The notes beneath the pieces were generated by a model that had not been told where the DNA came from, made no database searches, and worked only from the letters and a program-made list of their open reading frames with translations. 39,232 bases of DNA, taken from positions 1-39,232 of the forward strand of contig JBLFWJ010000005.1 of NCBI GenBank assembly GCA_047611425.1, given 5' to 3'. Position 1 is the stretch's first letter; each line of letters opens with the position of its first letter. Positions 8,385-17,289 of the stretch are shown piece after piece. This DNA comes from JBLFWJ01 sp047611425 (lineage in GTDB: Bacteria; Bacteroidota; Bacteroidia; UBA10329). Made by a program: the position numbers and the translations under genes.

Positions 8385-9458
8385 ATGGGAGACAATGGCG
8401 AAAACCGCGGTCCAATACGCGTAATTGGATTGATGTCTGGTACATCGCTAGATGGGCTAGATATTGCCCTTTGTTCGTATGAGCGGGTCAATGGAAAATG
8501 GAGCTACAAGATTGATAAAACCGCTTGTGTTGAATATGATTCTCTTTGGAAAAACAAGCTAATAACAGCCTATTCAACTCCAATCTCAGTATTAGAGGAT
8601 TTGAATCTAGAATATGGAAGATGGCTTGGTAAAAGGGTAAACGACTTTTTAAAGAATGAAGCGAAACCCTTATTGATCTGTTCACATGGTCACACAATTC
8701 ATCATAATCCGGCAAAGGGAATCACTTACCAATTAGGAAGCGGTTCTTCCATTTCAAAAATCACAGGGATCACAACCATATTCGATTTCAGATCTAAAGA
8801 TGTTTCACTAGGTGGTCAAGGTGCTCCGCTTGTTCCAATTGGTGATCAATTATTGTTCTCTGAATATGATGCATGCCTTAATCTTGGCGGGTTTTCAAAT
8901 ATCAGTTTCAAGCAGTTTGGAGATAGAATCGCATTCGACATCTGCCCTGTTAACATCATTTTAAATGATTTGTCAGAAAGGCTTGGAAAACCCTTTGATG
9001 AGAATGGAGCAATGGCTAGATCCGGAAATTCGAACAAAGAATTGCTCACTTCATTATTGAGAACAACAAAATCAAAGACCGAAAGACCAAGCCTTTCTCG
9101 AGAATGGGTTGAGAAAAACATAGACCCGGTGCTATCCAACTCCAAACTGCCAATTGCTAATCAAATGAACACTTTAGTTGAATTCATGGCCGTCAACATG
9201 GGGCGTTCGATTCAAGAAAACCAGTTAAAAACAGTACTTGTTACAGGAGGAGGAACTTACAATTCCTTCCTAATGGAAAGACTTTCGGCCCATGCGGGAA
9301 TCGAAATGAAAATGGCTGATAATCAACTAATCAATTATAAAGAGGCACTGACTTTTGGATTTTTAGGTGTGCTCCGATGGTATGGCCTGACCAACGTTTT
9401 GAAAAGTGTTACAGGAGCTTCGTCTGATTCTGTGAGTGGAGAAATTGCGAGTGTGTAA
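8385..9458 (+). CDS. anmK: Anhydro-N-acetylmuramic acid kinase
   Basis: A 357-residue sugar kinase that phosphorylates and opens 1,6-anhydro-MurNAc from cell-wall turnover, giving MurNAc-6-phosphate for recycling. Motifs: VIGLMSGTSLDGLDIALCS (phosphate/ATP domain), SHGHTIHH, TIFDFRSKDVSLGGQGAPLVP, LNLGGFSNISF, FDICPVN, GAMARSGN and LVTGGGTYN. The length is that of the Bacteroidota enzymes. It is divergent from the acyl-CoA dehydrogenase with a 79-base shared upstream region. A weak -7 match (TAGTTTTC, 8372-8379) ends 5 bases before its ATG. Confidence 0.94.
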   Translation: MGDNGENRGPIRVIGLMSGTSLDGLDIALCSYERVNGKWSYKIDKTACVEYDSLWKNKLITAYSTPISVLEDLNLEYGRWLGKRVNDFLKNEAKPLLICSHGHTIHHNPAKGITYQLGSGSSISKITGITTIFDFRSKDVSLGGQGAPLVPIGDQLLFSEYDACLNLGGFSNISFKQFGDRIAFDICPVNIILNDLSERLGKPFDENGAMARSGNSNKELLTSLLRTTKSKTERPSLSREWVEKNIDPVLSNSKLPIANQMNTLVEFMAVNMGRSIQENQLKTVLVTGGGTYNSFLMERLSAHAGIEMKMADNQLINYKEALTFGFLGVLRWYGLTNVLKSVTGASSDSVSGEIASV

Positions 9459-9596
9459 TGACAGTTAAGTCGAAGATATTTTTTGTCTGACCGAGGCAAA
9501 TATTATGAGCATAGCCTTAGCTACACGATGAATTTTTAACGACTGTCAGACGGAAAAGGGCAAGGCTTGGGCGGTCAGAACATGCTTGATATGACA
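9459..9596. other. Non-coding gap with nested inverted repeats
   Basis: No gene is seen between anmK and the Smr gene. TGACAGT (9459-9465) pairs with ACTGTCA (9542-9548), and TCTGACCG (9486-9493) pairs with CGGTCAGA (9572-9579). GTCAGACGG recurs at 9545-9553. This could be an eroded repeat element or the structured 3' end of the two convergent genes. I cannot assign a function. Confidence 0.35.
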
Positions 9597-9851
9597 CTAA
9601 TGTTTAAATCGCACAAATAACCTCCCAAAGTTCTTACTGTCCTTATCCAGTCGATGATACTTCGCCTTAATGTGCTTTTGCTGAAGGAAGCGAATCACCT
9701 TTTTTTTCAATTGACCACTTCCCTTTCCCGGAATGATCTCGACAATAGGAATCCTTTTTTCTACTGCCTCCTCAATAATGTCGTTGAGGGCCTGGTCTAT
9801 CTTCCAACCTTTATTGAAAATTTCATGAAGATCGAGAACGAGTTTGGCCAT
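9597..9851 (-). CDS. Small Smr-domain protein
   Basis: An 84-residue stand-alone Smr (small MutS-related) domain: LDLHEIFNKGWKIDQALNDI, the loop VEIIPGKGSGQLKKKV and the end RLDKDSKNFGRLFVRF. The LDLH and GKGSG elements are the conserved nuclease/nucleic-acid-binding motifs. Stand-alone Smr proteins bind or cleave structured DNA or RNA, and some act on stalled ribosomes; the target here is unknown. The ATG at 9851 places the domain at the N-terminus. An in-frame ATG at 9932 would add 27 residues (containing CYDCC) that overlap, antisense, the beginning of the divergent hydrolase frame. I consider that less likely. Confidence 0.8.
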   Translation of the reverse strand: MAKLVLDLHEIFNKGWKIDQALNDIIEEAVEKRIPIVEIIPGKGSGQLKKKVIRFLQQKHIKAKYHRLDKDSKNFGRLFVRFKH

Positions 9852-9966
9852 AACGGGTCGTGATTTAAATTCACAACAATCATAGCACCTTTCTGTTAGA
9901 TTCGAACCTTCCAAACCAACCAATTCAGTCATCGAACAGAAGCCACAACTATTTTTTATTTCAGGA

Positions 9967-10605
9967 TTGGGTGCCGATCATCGGGCATTCGACCGAATCA
10001 AGTTGGAAGGCTATGACCAAACTCATATTCCGTGGCTTTTACCAGACAAGAAGGAGAGTTTTCAATCCTATGCCAGAAGATTGGCGGAGCCAATTCTAAA
10101 AGCTAAAAATCCAATGGTAATTGGCGTTTCACTTGGTGGCATGCTGGCATCCGAAATGACCAGTTTCATTCCGCATATGCGGGCGATTATAATTTCAAGT
10201 GTTAAATCTCCAGAGGAACGATCAGCTTTGCTAAAACTGGGTCGCACCATCCCTTTGCAACGGCTACTTCCAAAGTCATTCATCAAAAAAGGAACGTGGT
10301 TTTGGGGACAAGCACACAAGCAGATTGATAAGTCAGAAGTGGATTATATGATCAAAATGTTTCATGATCAGGACGAGCGGTTTCTGAAATGGGCAATGAT
10401 TAACACACCTCTTTGGAAGGGTCGTGGAGATGATAATCGCATATTTCACATCCATGGAGACAAGGATGAACTCTTCCCCTTCAAAAAAATCAAAGACGCG
10501 CATTTGGTGAAAGGCGGCACCCACTTTATGGTTTTCACAAGGGGTAAAGAAATTTCAAAAATCATACAAGATGAGCTGCTAAGATTGGAGAACGGGCAAG
10601 CCTGA
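9967..10605 (+). CDS. Alpha/beta hydrolase (start codon uncertain)
   Basis: A short alpha/beta hydrolase of unknown substrate. It has the nucleophile elbow GVSLGGML, an acid in IHGDKDELFPF and the catalytic histidine in KGGTHFMVF. The listed start is a TTG, but the same frame stays open back to 9886 and encodes QLFFISGLGADHRAF across it. That is the expected first beta strand plus oxyanion-hole loop, so translation should begin upstream of 9967. No ATG, GTG or TTG exists there: the frame has only ATC (9931) and ATT (9958) as near-start codons. A -7-like box (TAGATTCG, 9897-9904) precedes ATC at 9931. It may therefore use a rare start codon, or have lost its start. Confidence 0.75.
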   Translation: MGADHRAFDRIKLEGYDQTHIPWLLPDKKESFQSYARRLAEPILKAKNPMVIGVSLGGMLASEMTSFIPHMRAIIISSVKSPEERSALLKLGRTIPLQRLLPKSFIKKGTWFWGQAHKQIDKSEVDYMIKMFHDQDERFLKWAMINTPLWKGRGDDNRIFHIHGDKDELFPFKKIKDAHLVKGGTHFMVFTRGKEISKIIQDELLRLENGQA

Positions 10606-10683
10606 TTTAGCAGGAAATCGCCCCTCTTCTATCCATGGTGCTACCGATTGCAAGCGTTAAATTCGCGGCCTTATTCCTGCTCC

Positions 10684-13134
10684 ATGAAAATCTCCTACAA
10701 CTGGCTTAAACAGTATTTAAACACCGACTTACCGGTGGATGAAACGGCTCACCTCCTCACAATGAGTGGACTTGAGGTTGAAAAGGTTGAGAAATTCTGC
10801 CCAGTCGAAGGTGGATTGGAAGGCTTAGTAATCGGAGAAGTTGTAGAGAAATATCAACATCCAGATGCCGATCGATTAAGCTGTACTAAAGTTAGTGTTG
10901 GAGGTGAAAATCTATTAAGCATCGTTTGTGGAGCCCCGAATGTAGCTATTGGACTAAAGGTAGTGGTGGCCACTGTTGGAACGACTTTGTATGGGGAAGA
11001 AGGAGAATCTTTCAAAATCAAGAAGTCAAAAATCCGAGGTCAAGTTTCCGAAGGGATGATTTGCGCAGAAGATGAAATTGGGCTTGGAAAATCTCACGAT
11101 GGAATAATGGTTTTGGCCGCAGAAGCTCAAGTTGGAACGCCAGCTAAAGAGTACTTCAACATTGAAACAGATGAGACAATTGAGATTGGTCTTACTCCGA
11201 ACAGATCGGACGCCATGTCACACATTGGCGTGGCTCGGGATCTTAGAGCGGTACTTCGGCACTTCGATAAAATTGAAGATGACAAGGAACTCGTTTGGCC
11301 AGATGTTATGGCATTCAACCCAGAGGTTGAGGTCTCTCCTATTTCTGTTTCAGTTGAGGATTCGGATGCCTGCCCGCGCTACGTTGGCTTGACGATTGAA
11401 AATGTAAAAGTGGCTGATAGCCCTGATTGGCTTAAGAATCGATTGTTAGCTATTGGCTCTCGTCCAATTAATAATGTGGTTGATGCAACCAACTTCGTGC
11501 TTCACGAATTGGGACAACCATTGCATGCTTTTGACATGGCTGCTATCAAAGGAAATAAGGTCGTAGTTCGATCAGAAGCAAAGGGCACGAAATTCCAAAC
11601 ATTGGATGAAGTTGAAAGAACTTTAGACAGCAACGACTTAATGATTTGCAATGAGTCTGAAGGCATGTGTATTGCCGGAGTTTTCGGTGGAATCAGTTCT
11701 GGAGTGACCGAAAAGACAACCGATGTTTTTCTGGAAAGCGCCTATTTCAACCCAGTATCCGTTCGGAAAACAGCAAAGCGACACGGGTTGAATACTGACG
11801 CTTCATTCAGGTTTGAAAGAGGAATCGATCCGGATATAACCGTGTATGCTGCTAAAAGAGCAGCACTTTTAATTCAGGAATTGGCTGGAGGAAAAATCTC
11901 CAATATCACAGACATCTACCCAACGCCAATTGAGCGCTTTCGTTTCGATGTGCGATTCTCAAAAATCAATGAAATCGTTGGGCATGAAATCCCTAAGGAG
12001 GATGTGAGAACCATCTTGAAAGATCTGGACGTTTTTATTGAGAAGGAAAAAGAGGATGTTTTCAAAGTTTCTGTGCCCCCTTTTAAAGCTGACGTTACGC
12101 GGGAGATAGATGTGATTGAGGAAGTATTGCGGGTTTATGGTTACGACAACATTCCAATGAGCGGCCATTTGCAAATGCCTTTAGTCCATGAAACGGGCAT
12201 TAATAAGGAAGACGTGAAAAGTTCGGTGGCCAACATCCTAAGCTCAAATGGGTTTGCAGAGATAATGAACAACTCATTGACCAAGGCGAGTTATGTGGAT
12301 GAAATGGTTTCTGATCGAGCCGATAATACGGTGAAAATCCTCAACCCGTTGAGTTCAGATTTGAATGCTATGCGGCAATCGCTCGTGTTTGGAGGGTTGG
12401 AAACAATTGCTCGAAATATCAACCGACAGCGGCCGAACTTGAAGTTATACGAATTCGGAAATCTCTACTTCAAATTTGATGGGCCAGAATGGCCTTATCA
12501 AGAATCTGAGGCTTTGGGTGTTTTTGTGACTGGGAAATGGTCTGAAGGAAACTGGAGTTCTACAGAAGAGGAAACTTCATTCCATCACCTAAAGAGCGCT
12601 GTACAGTTAATTTTCAATCGTTTAGGACTGAAGTATAAATTGACCGACCTACCAGAGGATATGCCGGATATGCTGCAATACGGTTTGCAGTTTACCCAAG
12701 GCAAAAAGGTTTTGGCTCAGATCGGCTCCGTCAATCCTGACTGGTGCAACAAGTTTGATATTGAACAAGAAGTTTTTCACGCATTCATCCATTGGGACGA
12801 AGTCCTTTCTTCCATTAAAAAGGGAGGAATTACCATTAAAGATCTTCCAAAATATCCTTCGGTAAGACGAGATTTGGCAATGCTTGTAAACAAGGATGTT
12901 CAGTTTGGGAAGATGGAAAAAGTGGCCAAACAAGCCGACAATAAACTTCTAAAAGAGGTTGACCTTTTTGACGTTTACGAAGGAAAAGGTATTCCTGACG
13001 GAAAGCGATCTTACGCCTTGAGTTTCATTCTTCAGGATGAGAATAGCACCTTGAACGACAAGATCATCGACAAAACAATGAATCGAATTCAGTCCGCATT
13101 AGAAAAGGAAGTTGGTGCCGAACTGAGAGGTTAA
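10684..13134 (+). CDS. pheT: Phenylalanyl-tRNA synthetase beta subunit
   Basis: An 816-residue PheT that charges tRNA-Phe as an alpha2beta2 enzyme with PheS (not in this window). Domains in order: N-terminal MKISYNWLKQYL; the tRNA-binding OB fold (VIGEVVEKYQHPDADRLSCTKV, about 45-150); B3/B4 editing domain (GSRPINNVVDATNFVLHELG, GVFGG, SFRFERGIDP); B5; catalytic-like core (NPLSSDLNAMRQSLVFGGL, LKLYEFG); and the C-terminal FDX-ACB domain (KYPSVRRDLAMLVNKDVQFG to the end). I chose the ATG at 10684 because it opens the conserved MKISYNWL. The GT gene on the other strand ends 5 bases beyond. Confidence 0.96.
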   Translation: MKISYNWLKQYLNTDLPVDETAHLLTMSGLEVEKVEKFCPVEGGLEGLVIGEVVEKYQHPDADRLSCTKVSVGGENLLSIVCGAPNVAIGLKVVVATVGTTLYGEEGESFKIKKSKIRGQVSEGMICAEDEIGLGKSHDGIMVLAAEAQVGTPAKEYFNIETDETIEIGLTPNRSDAMSHIGVARDLRAVLRHFDKIEDDKELVWPDVMAFNPEVEVSPISVSVEDSDACPRYVGLTIENVKVADSPDWLKNRLLAIGSRPINNVVDATNFVLHELGQPLHAFDMAAIKGNKVVVRSEAKGTKFQTLDEVERTLDSNDLMICNESEGMCIAGVFGGISSGVTEKTTDVFLESAYFNPVSVRKTAKRHGLNTDASFRFERGIDPDITVYAAKRAALLIQELAGGKISNITDIYPTPIERFRFDVRFSKINEIVGHEIPKEDVRTILKDLDVFIEKEKEDVFKVSVPPFKADVTREIDVIEEVLRVYGYDNIPMSGHLQMPLVHETGINKEDVKSSVANILSSNGFAEIMNNSLTKASYVDEMVSDRADNTVKILNPLSSDLNAMRQSLVFGGLETIARNINRQRPNLKLYEFGNLYFKFDGPEWPYQESEALGVFVTGKWSEGNWSSTEEETSFHHLKSAVQLIFNRLGLKYKLTDLPEDMPDMLQYGLQFTQGKKVLAQIGSVNPDWCNKFDIEQEVFHAFIHWDEVLSSIKKGGITIKDLPKYPSVRRDLAMLVNKDVQFGKMEKVAKQADNKLLKEVDLFDVYEGKGIPDGKRSYALSFILQDENSTLNDKIIDKTMNRIQSALEKEVGAELRG

Positions 13135-13139
13135 TACGA

Positions 13140-14090
13140 CTACTTCAACTCCTTATTTGCCTCCATGTCAAACCACATAGCAAACAGGGTAAATTGACTG
13201 GCCGCCATGAAGGAGAACAGAGCTGCAAGTGCGTTCACCTTAGGAATCAATCCTGTGATAAACCACCAGTAAATCAACATTCTGGCAGTAAGCAAAACGA
13301 ATGCAATCATAAAAATCACTCCTATAAAGTAGAAGAACACCAATGGGTGAAAATTCCGAATCATGTATTTCTCTTTCATCCTCCAGAAAAAGAGTCGCAA
13401 TAGCAACAGAGGAATGGTGAAAATTACTTTTCGCAACTGAATTCCAGATTGCTCGCCAACGTTGTACACCGGCTCAACAGGTACATCGCGCACCTTCAAA
13501 TCCCACACGTTCAACTTCACCAAAAGATCATTGGGCTGACCGTATCTTTTATACATTTTATCCCAGTCAATCAGCCTTAAACCCTTTGCGTTCAGGGCTG
13601 TATATCCAGTTTGAGAATCCGCAACATGCCAATAACCACTTGCGATTTTGGTAAACATGCTTAACACGGAATTTCCAAAATAACGCACTTTAGGAATCTT
13701 CTGATAAGCCTCACCAGTGAATAAACGGTTGCCTTTTGAGTAATCTACTTCACCATTTACAACAGGATCTAAAAGAGCCGGAAGATCATCCGGATTCATC
13801 TGGCCGTCTCCTGCCATTACAACGGCCACATCAATTCCATTATCTCTACACCATTTATAACCTGAGGCAATGGCACCGCCTACGCCCTGATTCTTTTCGT
13901 GCTCCACCAAGACCACTCTACCTCCTTCATGCACCATGGATTGAATCACCTGAGACGTATTGTCCGTGCTCTTGTCGTTCACCACGATTACCTTATCCAC
14001 CAAAGCAGGCATGGTAGTAATTACACCACCAATTTGGGTTTCCTCGTTGTAGCATGGCACTACAACCGCTATGGTTTTTCCCTTGTACAT
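13140..14090 (-). CDS. Family 2 glycosyltransferase, dolichol/polyprenyl-phosphate hexose synthase type
   Basis: A 316-residue membrane-anchored GT-A enzyme. The catalytic domain shows VVVPCYNEETQIGG, VNDKSTDNTSQVI, the nucleotide/metal motif GDGQMNPDDL and DSQTGYTALNAKG. Two C-terminal membrane segments follow (LVFFYFIGVIFMIAFVLLTA and the VNALAALFSFMAASQFTLF region). This architecture is that of polyprenyl-phosphate mannose/glucose synthases, which load a sugar onto a lipid carrier at the inner membrane. It is divergent from a UPF0104 flippase-like protein and a TMTC-like GT-C protein, which would be logical users of that donor (inference). Sugar and lipid are not determined. Confidence 0.85.
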   Translation of the reverse strand: MYKGKTIAVVVPCYNEETQIGGVITTMPALVDKVIVVNDKSTDNTSQVIQSMVHEGGRVVLVEHEKNQGVGGAIASGYKWCRDNGIDVAVVMAGDGQMNPDDLPALLDPVVNGEVDYSKGNRLFTGEAYQKIPKVRYFGNSVLSMFTKIASGYWHVADSQTGYTALNAKGLRLIDWDKMYKRYGQPNDLLVKLNVWDLKVRDVPVEPVYNVGEQSGIQLRKVIFTIPLLLLRLFFWRMKEKYMIRNFHPLVFFYFIGVIFMIAFVLLTARMLIYWWFITGLIPKVNALAALFSFMAASQFTLFAMWFDMEANKELK

Positions 14091-14177
14091 GAATCGGCAA
14101 GATAATAAGGTAGCCCCTTAAACGATGATACTTTGAGAAGGTTTTTTCCTCTTCCCATTTTCGCTGTTTTACAGCAT

Positions 14178-14185
14178 TATATTCG
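14178..14185 (+). promoter_or_regulatory. Putative -7 box of the UPF0104/GT-C operon
   Basis: TATATTCG matches five of six fixed positions of TAnnTTTG and ends 5 bases before the GTG start at 14191. This implies a leaderless or nearly leaderless message. There is no clear -33 element. Confidence 0.35.
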
Positions 14186-14190
14186 CTCTC

Positions 14191-15162
14191 GTGAAGCGAG
14201 GTCGTTCCATCCTATTATTTGCCTTGGCCGCCATTGTATTTTCGGTGGTCGTATACTTCACATTCAAGGATGTTGATCTTCAATCGTTTTTACAGCATCT
14301 CACTATTCAGAACGTAGGACTGAATCTTTTGATCGGTATCGTTTATTTCTGGTCATTCGGGTGGGTAATGGCAGTCGTTTTCAAGAAGCATTACAATATC
14401 GATTTCGAAAAGGAAGACACCGTCCTTTTGCCATTCATGATGCACATTTTCTCCTACATCATGCCTGTTCAAGGTGGAATGCTGTTCCAGACATTCTTCA
14501 TGAAAATGAAGTACAAGATGGCCCTGACCAAAGGCCTTTCTACAGGTGTTTATCTATTCATGGCAAGCTTAATTCTCACCTGTGTTGGAGGATTGATACT
14601 TTCCTACTTTGTGGATGGGGTCACAGAAATAAGAATGATTCTATTCCTGATGCTGGTTGGTTTAATCGGCATGTTCATAGGGGCTGTTATTACTCGTGGA
14701 ATTGCAGTAAAGGGTACGGGAATATTTAACAAAATCATCGGATTTCTTCACTCCATTATTTCGCAGGTTGGCGAGTTGTCTAAACAACCGATTCTCTTTC
14801 TAAAAGTCATGTTGATCATTGGGATTTCGGCATTGCTACATGCCGGATGGTTCTATCAAACTGCCGTCATTTTGGGAATTGAAGTGTCTTTTGTCGGAAT
14901 GGTTTTGGCAACATTGGTGTTTAGAATTCTGATGTTGATTCGCTTGTTACCAGGAAATCTGGGAATCCAAGAATTGATGACAAGCATTGTTTTTCTTGGA
15001 GCTGGACTGACACTAGAAGAAGGGCTTTTGATTGCCGTTTTCAATCGAGGAGCTTCTGTTGTCTTGGCTTCGGTAATTGGACTTGCTGGACTTTATCACA
15101 ATTTCCGATATTTCGGAACTGATGGAATTCAGCAATTGCTGAAAGAGATGAAACAAAAATGA
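14191..15162 (+). CDS. UPF0104 / lysylphosphatidylglycerol-synthase-type transmembrane protein
   Basis: A 323-residue polytopic membrane protein with about eight hydrophobic segments and the family pattern of the LPG synthase flippase half (AglD-like): FSYIMPVQGGMLFQTFF, KGLSTGVYLFMASLIL, RLLPGNLGIQELMTS and NRGASVVLASVIGLAGLYHN. Members have been proposed to move or modify lipid-linked sugars or lipids. It lacks the C-terminal transferase domain of MprF. The start is GTG. The GT-C/TPR gene begins 1 base after the stop, so the two are co-transcribed. The role as a flippase for the lipid-sugar made by the divergent GT2 is inference. Confidence 0.82.
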   Translation: MKRGRSILLFALAAIVFSVVVYFTFKDVDLQSFLQHLTIQNVGLNLLIGIVYFWSFGWVMAVVFKKHYNIDFEKEDTVLLPFMMHIFSYIMPVQGGMLFQTFFMKMKYKMALTKGLSTGVYLFMASLILTCVGGLILSYFVDGVTEIRMILFLMLVGLIGMFIGAVITRGIAVKGTGIFNKIIGFLHSIISQVGELSKQPILFLKVMLIIGISALLHAGWFYQTAVILGIEVSFVGMVLATLVFRILMLIRLLPGNLGIQELMTSIVFLGAGLTLEEGLLIAVFNRGASVVLASVIGLAGLYHNFRYFGTDGIQQLLKEMKQK

Positions 15163-15163
15163 A

Positions 15164-17101
15164 ATGAACTCTGGTAAAAACAGACTTTTTCTTGTCGCAG
15201 CCTTTTTGATCGTTGGTCTCACGGCTACGTATTGGAACCATTTCGACAATGGGTTTTACTTCGATGACATTCACACGATTGTCAATAACGAGTACATCCG
15301 AAGCTTGGAATATGCGCCCGAATATTTCACAAATATTGAGACGTTTGGTACAATGCCGAACAATCGAGGCTATCGCCCGATGGTAACCCTACTCAACGCA
15401 ATCGATTATCGCTTAGGTGGAAATACCCTAGATCCGATTACCTTTCATATTAGCATTTGGTTCTGGTATCTGGTTCAAGGCATTCTGCTTTTTGTCTTTC
15501 TAAAGAATCTGTTTGCCTCTATGACTTCCGATCGGGATTCAAAAATGGGAGCTCTGCTCACCACTGGGTTCTACATGTTTCACACGGCCAATGCCGAAAC
15601 GGTGAATTACATAATATCCAGGTCAGATTCGTTTTCCACAACCATGATGCTGGCTGGCCTAGTCCTCTATCAATACGAACGCACTCGAAAATTTCAAATC
15701 CACCTTCTTCCTTTTATAGTGGCCCTGTTCACGAAGGAGGTAAGTTTTATGTATGTGCCTCTAATCGCACTCTACCATTTCTTCATTATTGAGAAAGCGA
15801 CTTTATTAGATCTCAAGCTGAAAGAAGGTTGGAAAAAGATTGGTTCAACTTTTCTATCAATTCTGCCCGCTGCGTTGGTGGGAACTGGGCTCATATTAAT
15901 GAACCTTCTATATATGACCGATCCATCTCGTATAACCGGAGGATTGGCTTATCCACGCTGGGATTATTTCATCTCTCAATTTGAAGTGGTCGGACATTAC
16001 CTCGCCAACTTCATTCTTCCGATAGATTTAAGTGTCGATCCTGATTTTAAGGCCACTCCAGAATTCAATCGAGCCAAAATGATCGGCTTCCTTGTAATTG
16101 CAATTCTGCATGCCATTGGAATATTCAGCCTAACTAAAAAGTTATTGGTACCCATCGGATTAGGCATAGCATGGTTCTTCGTATGCCTGGTCCCAACCTC
16201 AACCATAAATCCATTATATCAAGTTGCAAACGAGCATCGGGTATTCCTTCCCTATATCGGCCTTTGCCTTTCCGTTGGTTGGGCAGCATACCTCCTATAT
16301 ATAAGGAGTGCTGCGATGAAGAAAGCTGTCTTGGTTCTCACCTTCTTGGTATTGGCAGGCCATGCTTACGGAACGTACCAGCGTAACGAAGTGTGGGGAA
16401 CAGCAGATTCACTTTGGTATGATGCCACAATAAAAAGCCCGAATAATGGCCGTGGCTTAATGAATTATGGGTTGGTTTTGATGCGTGATGGAGACTATTC
16501 TGGAGCCGAGCCGTATTTTCAAAAAGCAGTTGAATTGCTACCGTACTGGCCTTACAGCAATATTAACATGGCCATATTAAAGGGTGAAATGGGTAAAGCC
16601 AGTGAGGCCATTCGTTATTTTGACGCTGCGAAACTTTACGGAGCAGACAATCCTGAGTCCTATTATTACTATGCCCGTTGGCATTATCAAAAGGGAAATA
16701 TGGAAGATGCGATGGCCCTTGTGGAGAAAGGACATCAAGTCAGTCCTAAACACCTAAACCTAAACGAGCTTCGAGCCACACTTCAAGAATTAGGAATCAC
16801 CCCAGAAGACAAAGCCGAACGCCTCCATCAACTAGCCGAGAATAATCCAAATGCCGACAATTACTTGAATTTAAGTTTGGCACTTTACAACCTTACGGAC
16901 TATCAAGGCTGTGTTCGGGCCTGTAAGAAATCACTGGAATTTAATCCCGAATATGCCTTGGCGTACAACAATATGTGCAGCGCTTACAACAAATTACAAG
17001 AATGGAAATTGGCTGCCGAAGCCTGCGAAAATGCCCTTCGAATCAATCCCAATTTCGAGCGTGCGAAGAACAATTTGACGTGGGCGAAGTCTAACCTTTG
17101 A
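15164..17101 (+). CDS. GT-C membrane glycosyltransferase with C-terminal TPR repeats (TMTC-like)
   Basis: A 645-residue protein. Residues 1 to about 400 hold many membrane helices, and the first periplasmic loop carries the GT-C acidic motif NGFYFDDIHTIVNNEYI followed by RPMVTLLNAIDYRLGG. This matches the arrangement of TMTC protein O-mannosyltransferases. From about residue 425 come TPR units (GLMNYGLVLMRDGDYSGAEP, NINMAILKGEMGKASEAIRY, YYYARWHYQKGNMEDAMAL, NLSLALYNLTDYQGCVRACK, YNNMCSAYNKLQEWKLAAEA). In TMTC enzymes the TPR part recognises protein acceptors. It probably uses a polyprenyl-phosphate sugar, consistent with its neighbours. No target protein is indicated. Confidence 0.83.
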   Translation: MNSGKNRLFLVAAFLIVGLTATYWNHFDNGFYFDDIHTIVNNEYIRSLEYAPEYFTNIETFGTMPNNRGYRPMVTLLNAIDYRLGGNTLDPITFHISIWFWYLVQGILLFVFLKNLFASMTSDRDSKMGALLTTGFYMFHTANAETVNYIISRSDSFSTTMMLAGLVLYQYERTRKFQIHLLPFIVALFTKEVSFMYVPLIALYHFFIIEKATLLDLKLKEGWKKIGSTFLSILPAALVGTGLILMNLLYMTDPSRITGGLAYPRWDYFISQFEVVGHYLANFILPIDLSVDPDFKATPEFNRAKMIGFLVIAILHAIGIFSLTKKLLVPIGLGIAWFFVCLVPTSTINPLYQVANEHRVFLPYIGLCLSVGWAAYLLYIRSAAMKKAVLVLTFLVLAGHAYGTYQRNEVWGTADSLWYDATIKSPNNGRGLMNYGLVLMRDGDYSGAEPYFQKAVELLPYWPYSNINMAILKGEMGKASEAIRYFDAAKLYGADNPESYYYYARWHYQKGNMEDAMALVEKGHQVSPKHLNLNELRATLQELGITPEDKAERLHQLAENNPNADNYLNLSLALYNLTDYQGCVRACKKSLEFNPEYALAYNNMCSAYNKLQEWKLAAEACENALRINPNFERAKNNLTWAKSNL

Positions 17102-17289
17102 AGTGGGCATGTTGCTCGTCTAATCATCACATTGATACGTTAAGAAAAAGGGCTTTATTTGCAGCCTTTTCCTAAGCATCTAAATGTTTTTTTTGGCCCT
17201 CGGTCGAAAAGGATACAATATTCCGTCTAGCCTACCATTCAATCATTTCAAAGGTTTATATTTACTTCTCACGCAATAATAATTAGTGA
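17102..17289 (+). other. Intergenic region with an imperfect hairpin, possible terminator
   Basis: No gene is seen. An imperfect stem (AAAAGG near 17146-17151 pairing with CCTTTT at 17165-17170, extended by a GC/GC pair after a 2-base bulge) is T-rich on its 3' side and may end the GT-C transcript. A T-run follows at 17187-17194. A partial -7 box (TATATTTA, 17257-17264) lies 25 bases before recQ. Confidence 0.35.

Noticed and set aside
9852..9932. N-terminal extension of the Smr protein containing CYDCC
   Set aside because: It lies antisense to the likely first strand of the hydrolase, and stand-alone Smr proteins of this length start near MAKLVLDLH. Not excluded.
13736..14105. Plus-strand open frames opposite the GT2 gene
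   Set aside because: They are antisense shadows of a well-supported glycosyltransferase, with low-complexity composition.
17257..17264. TATATTTA as the recQ promoter -7 box
   Set aside because: One mismatch and no -33 partner; too weak to list as a site by itself.
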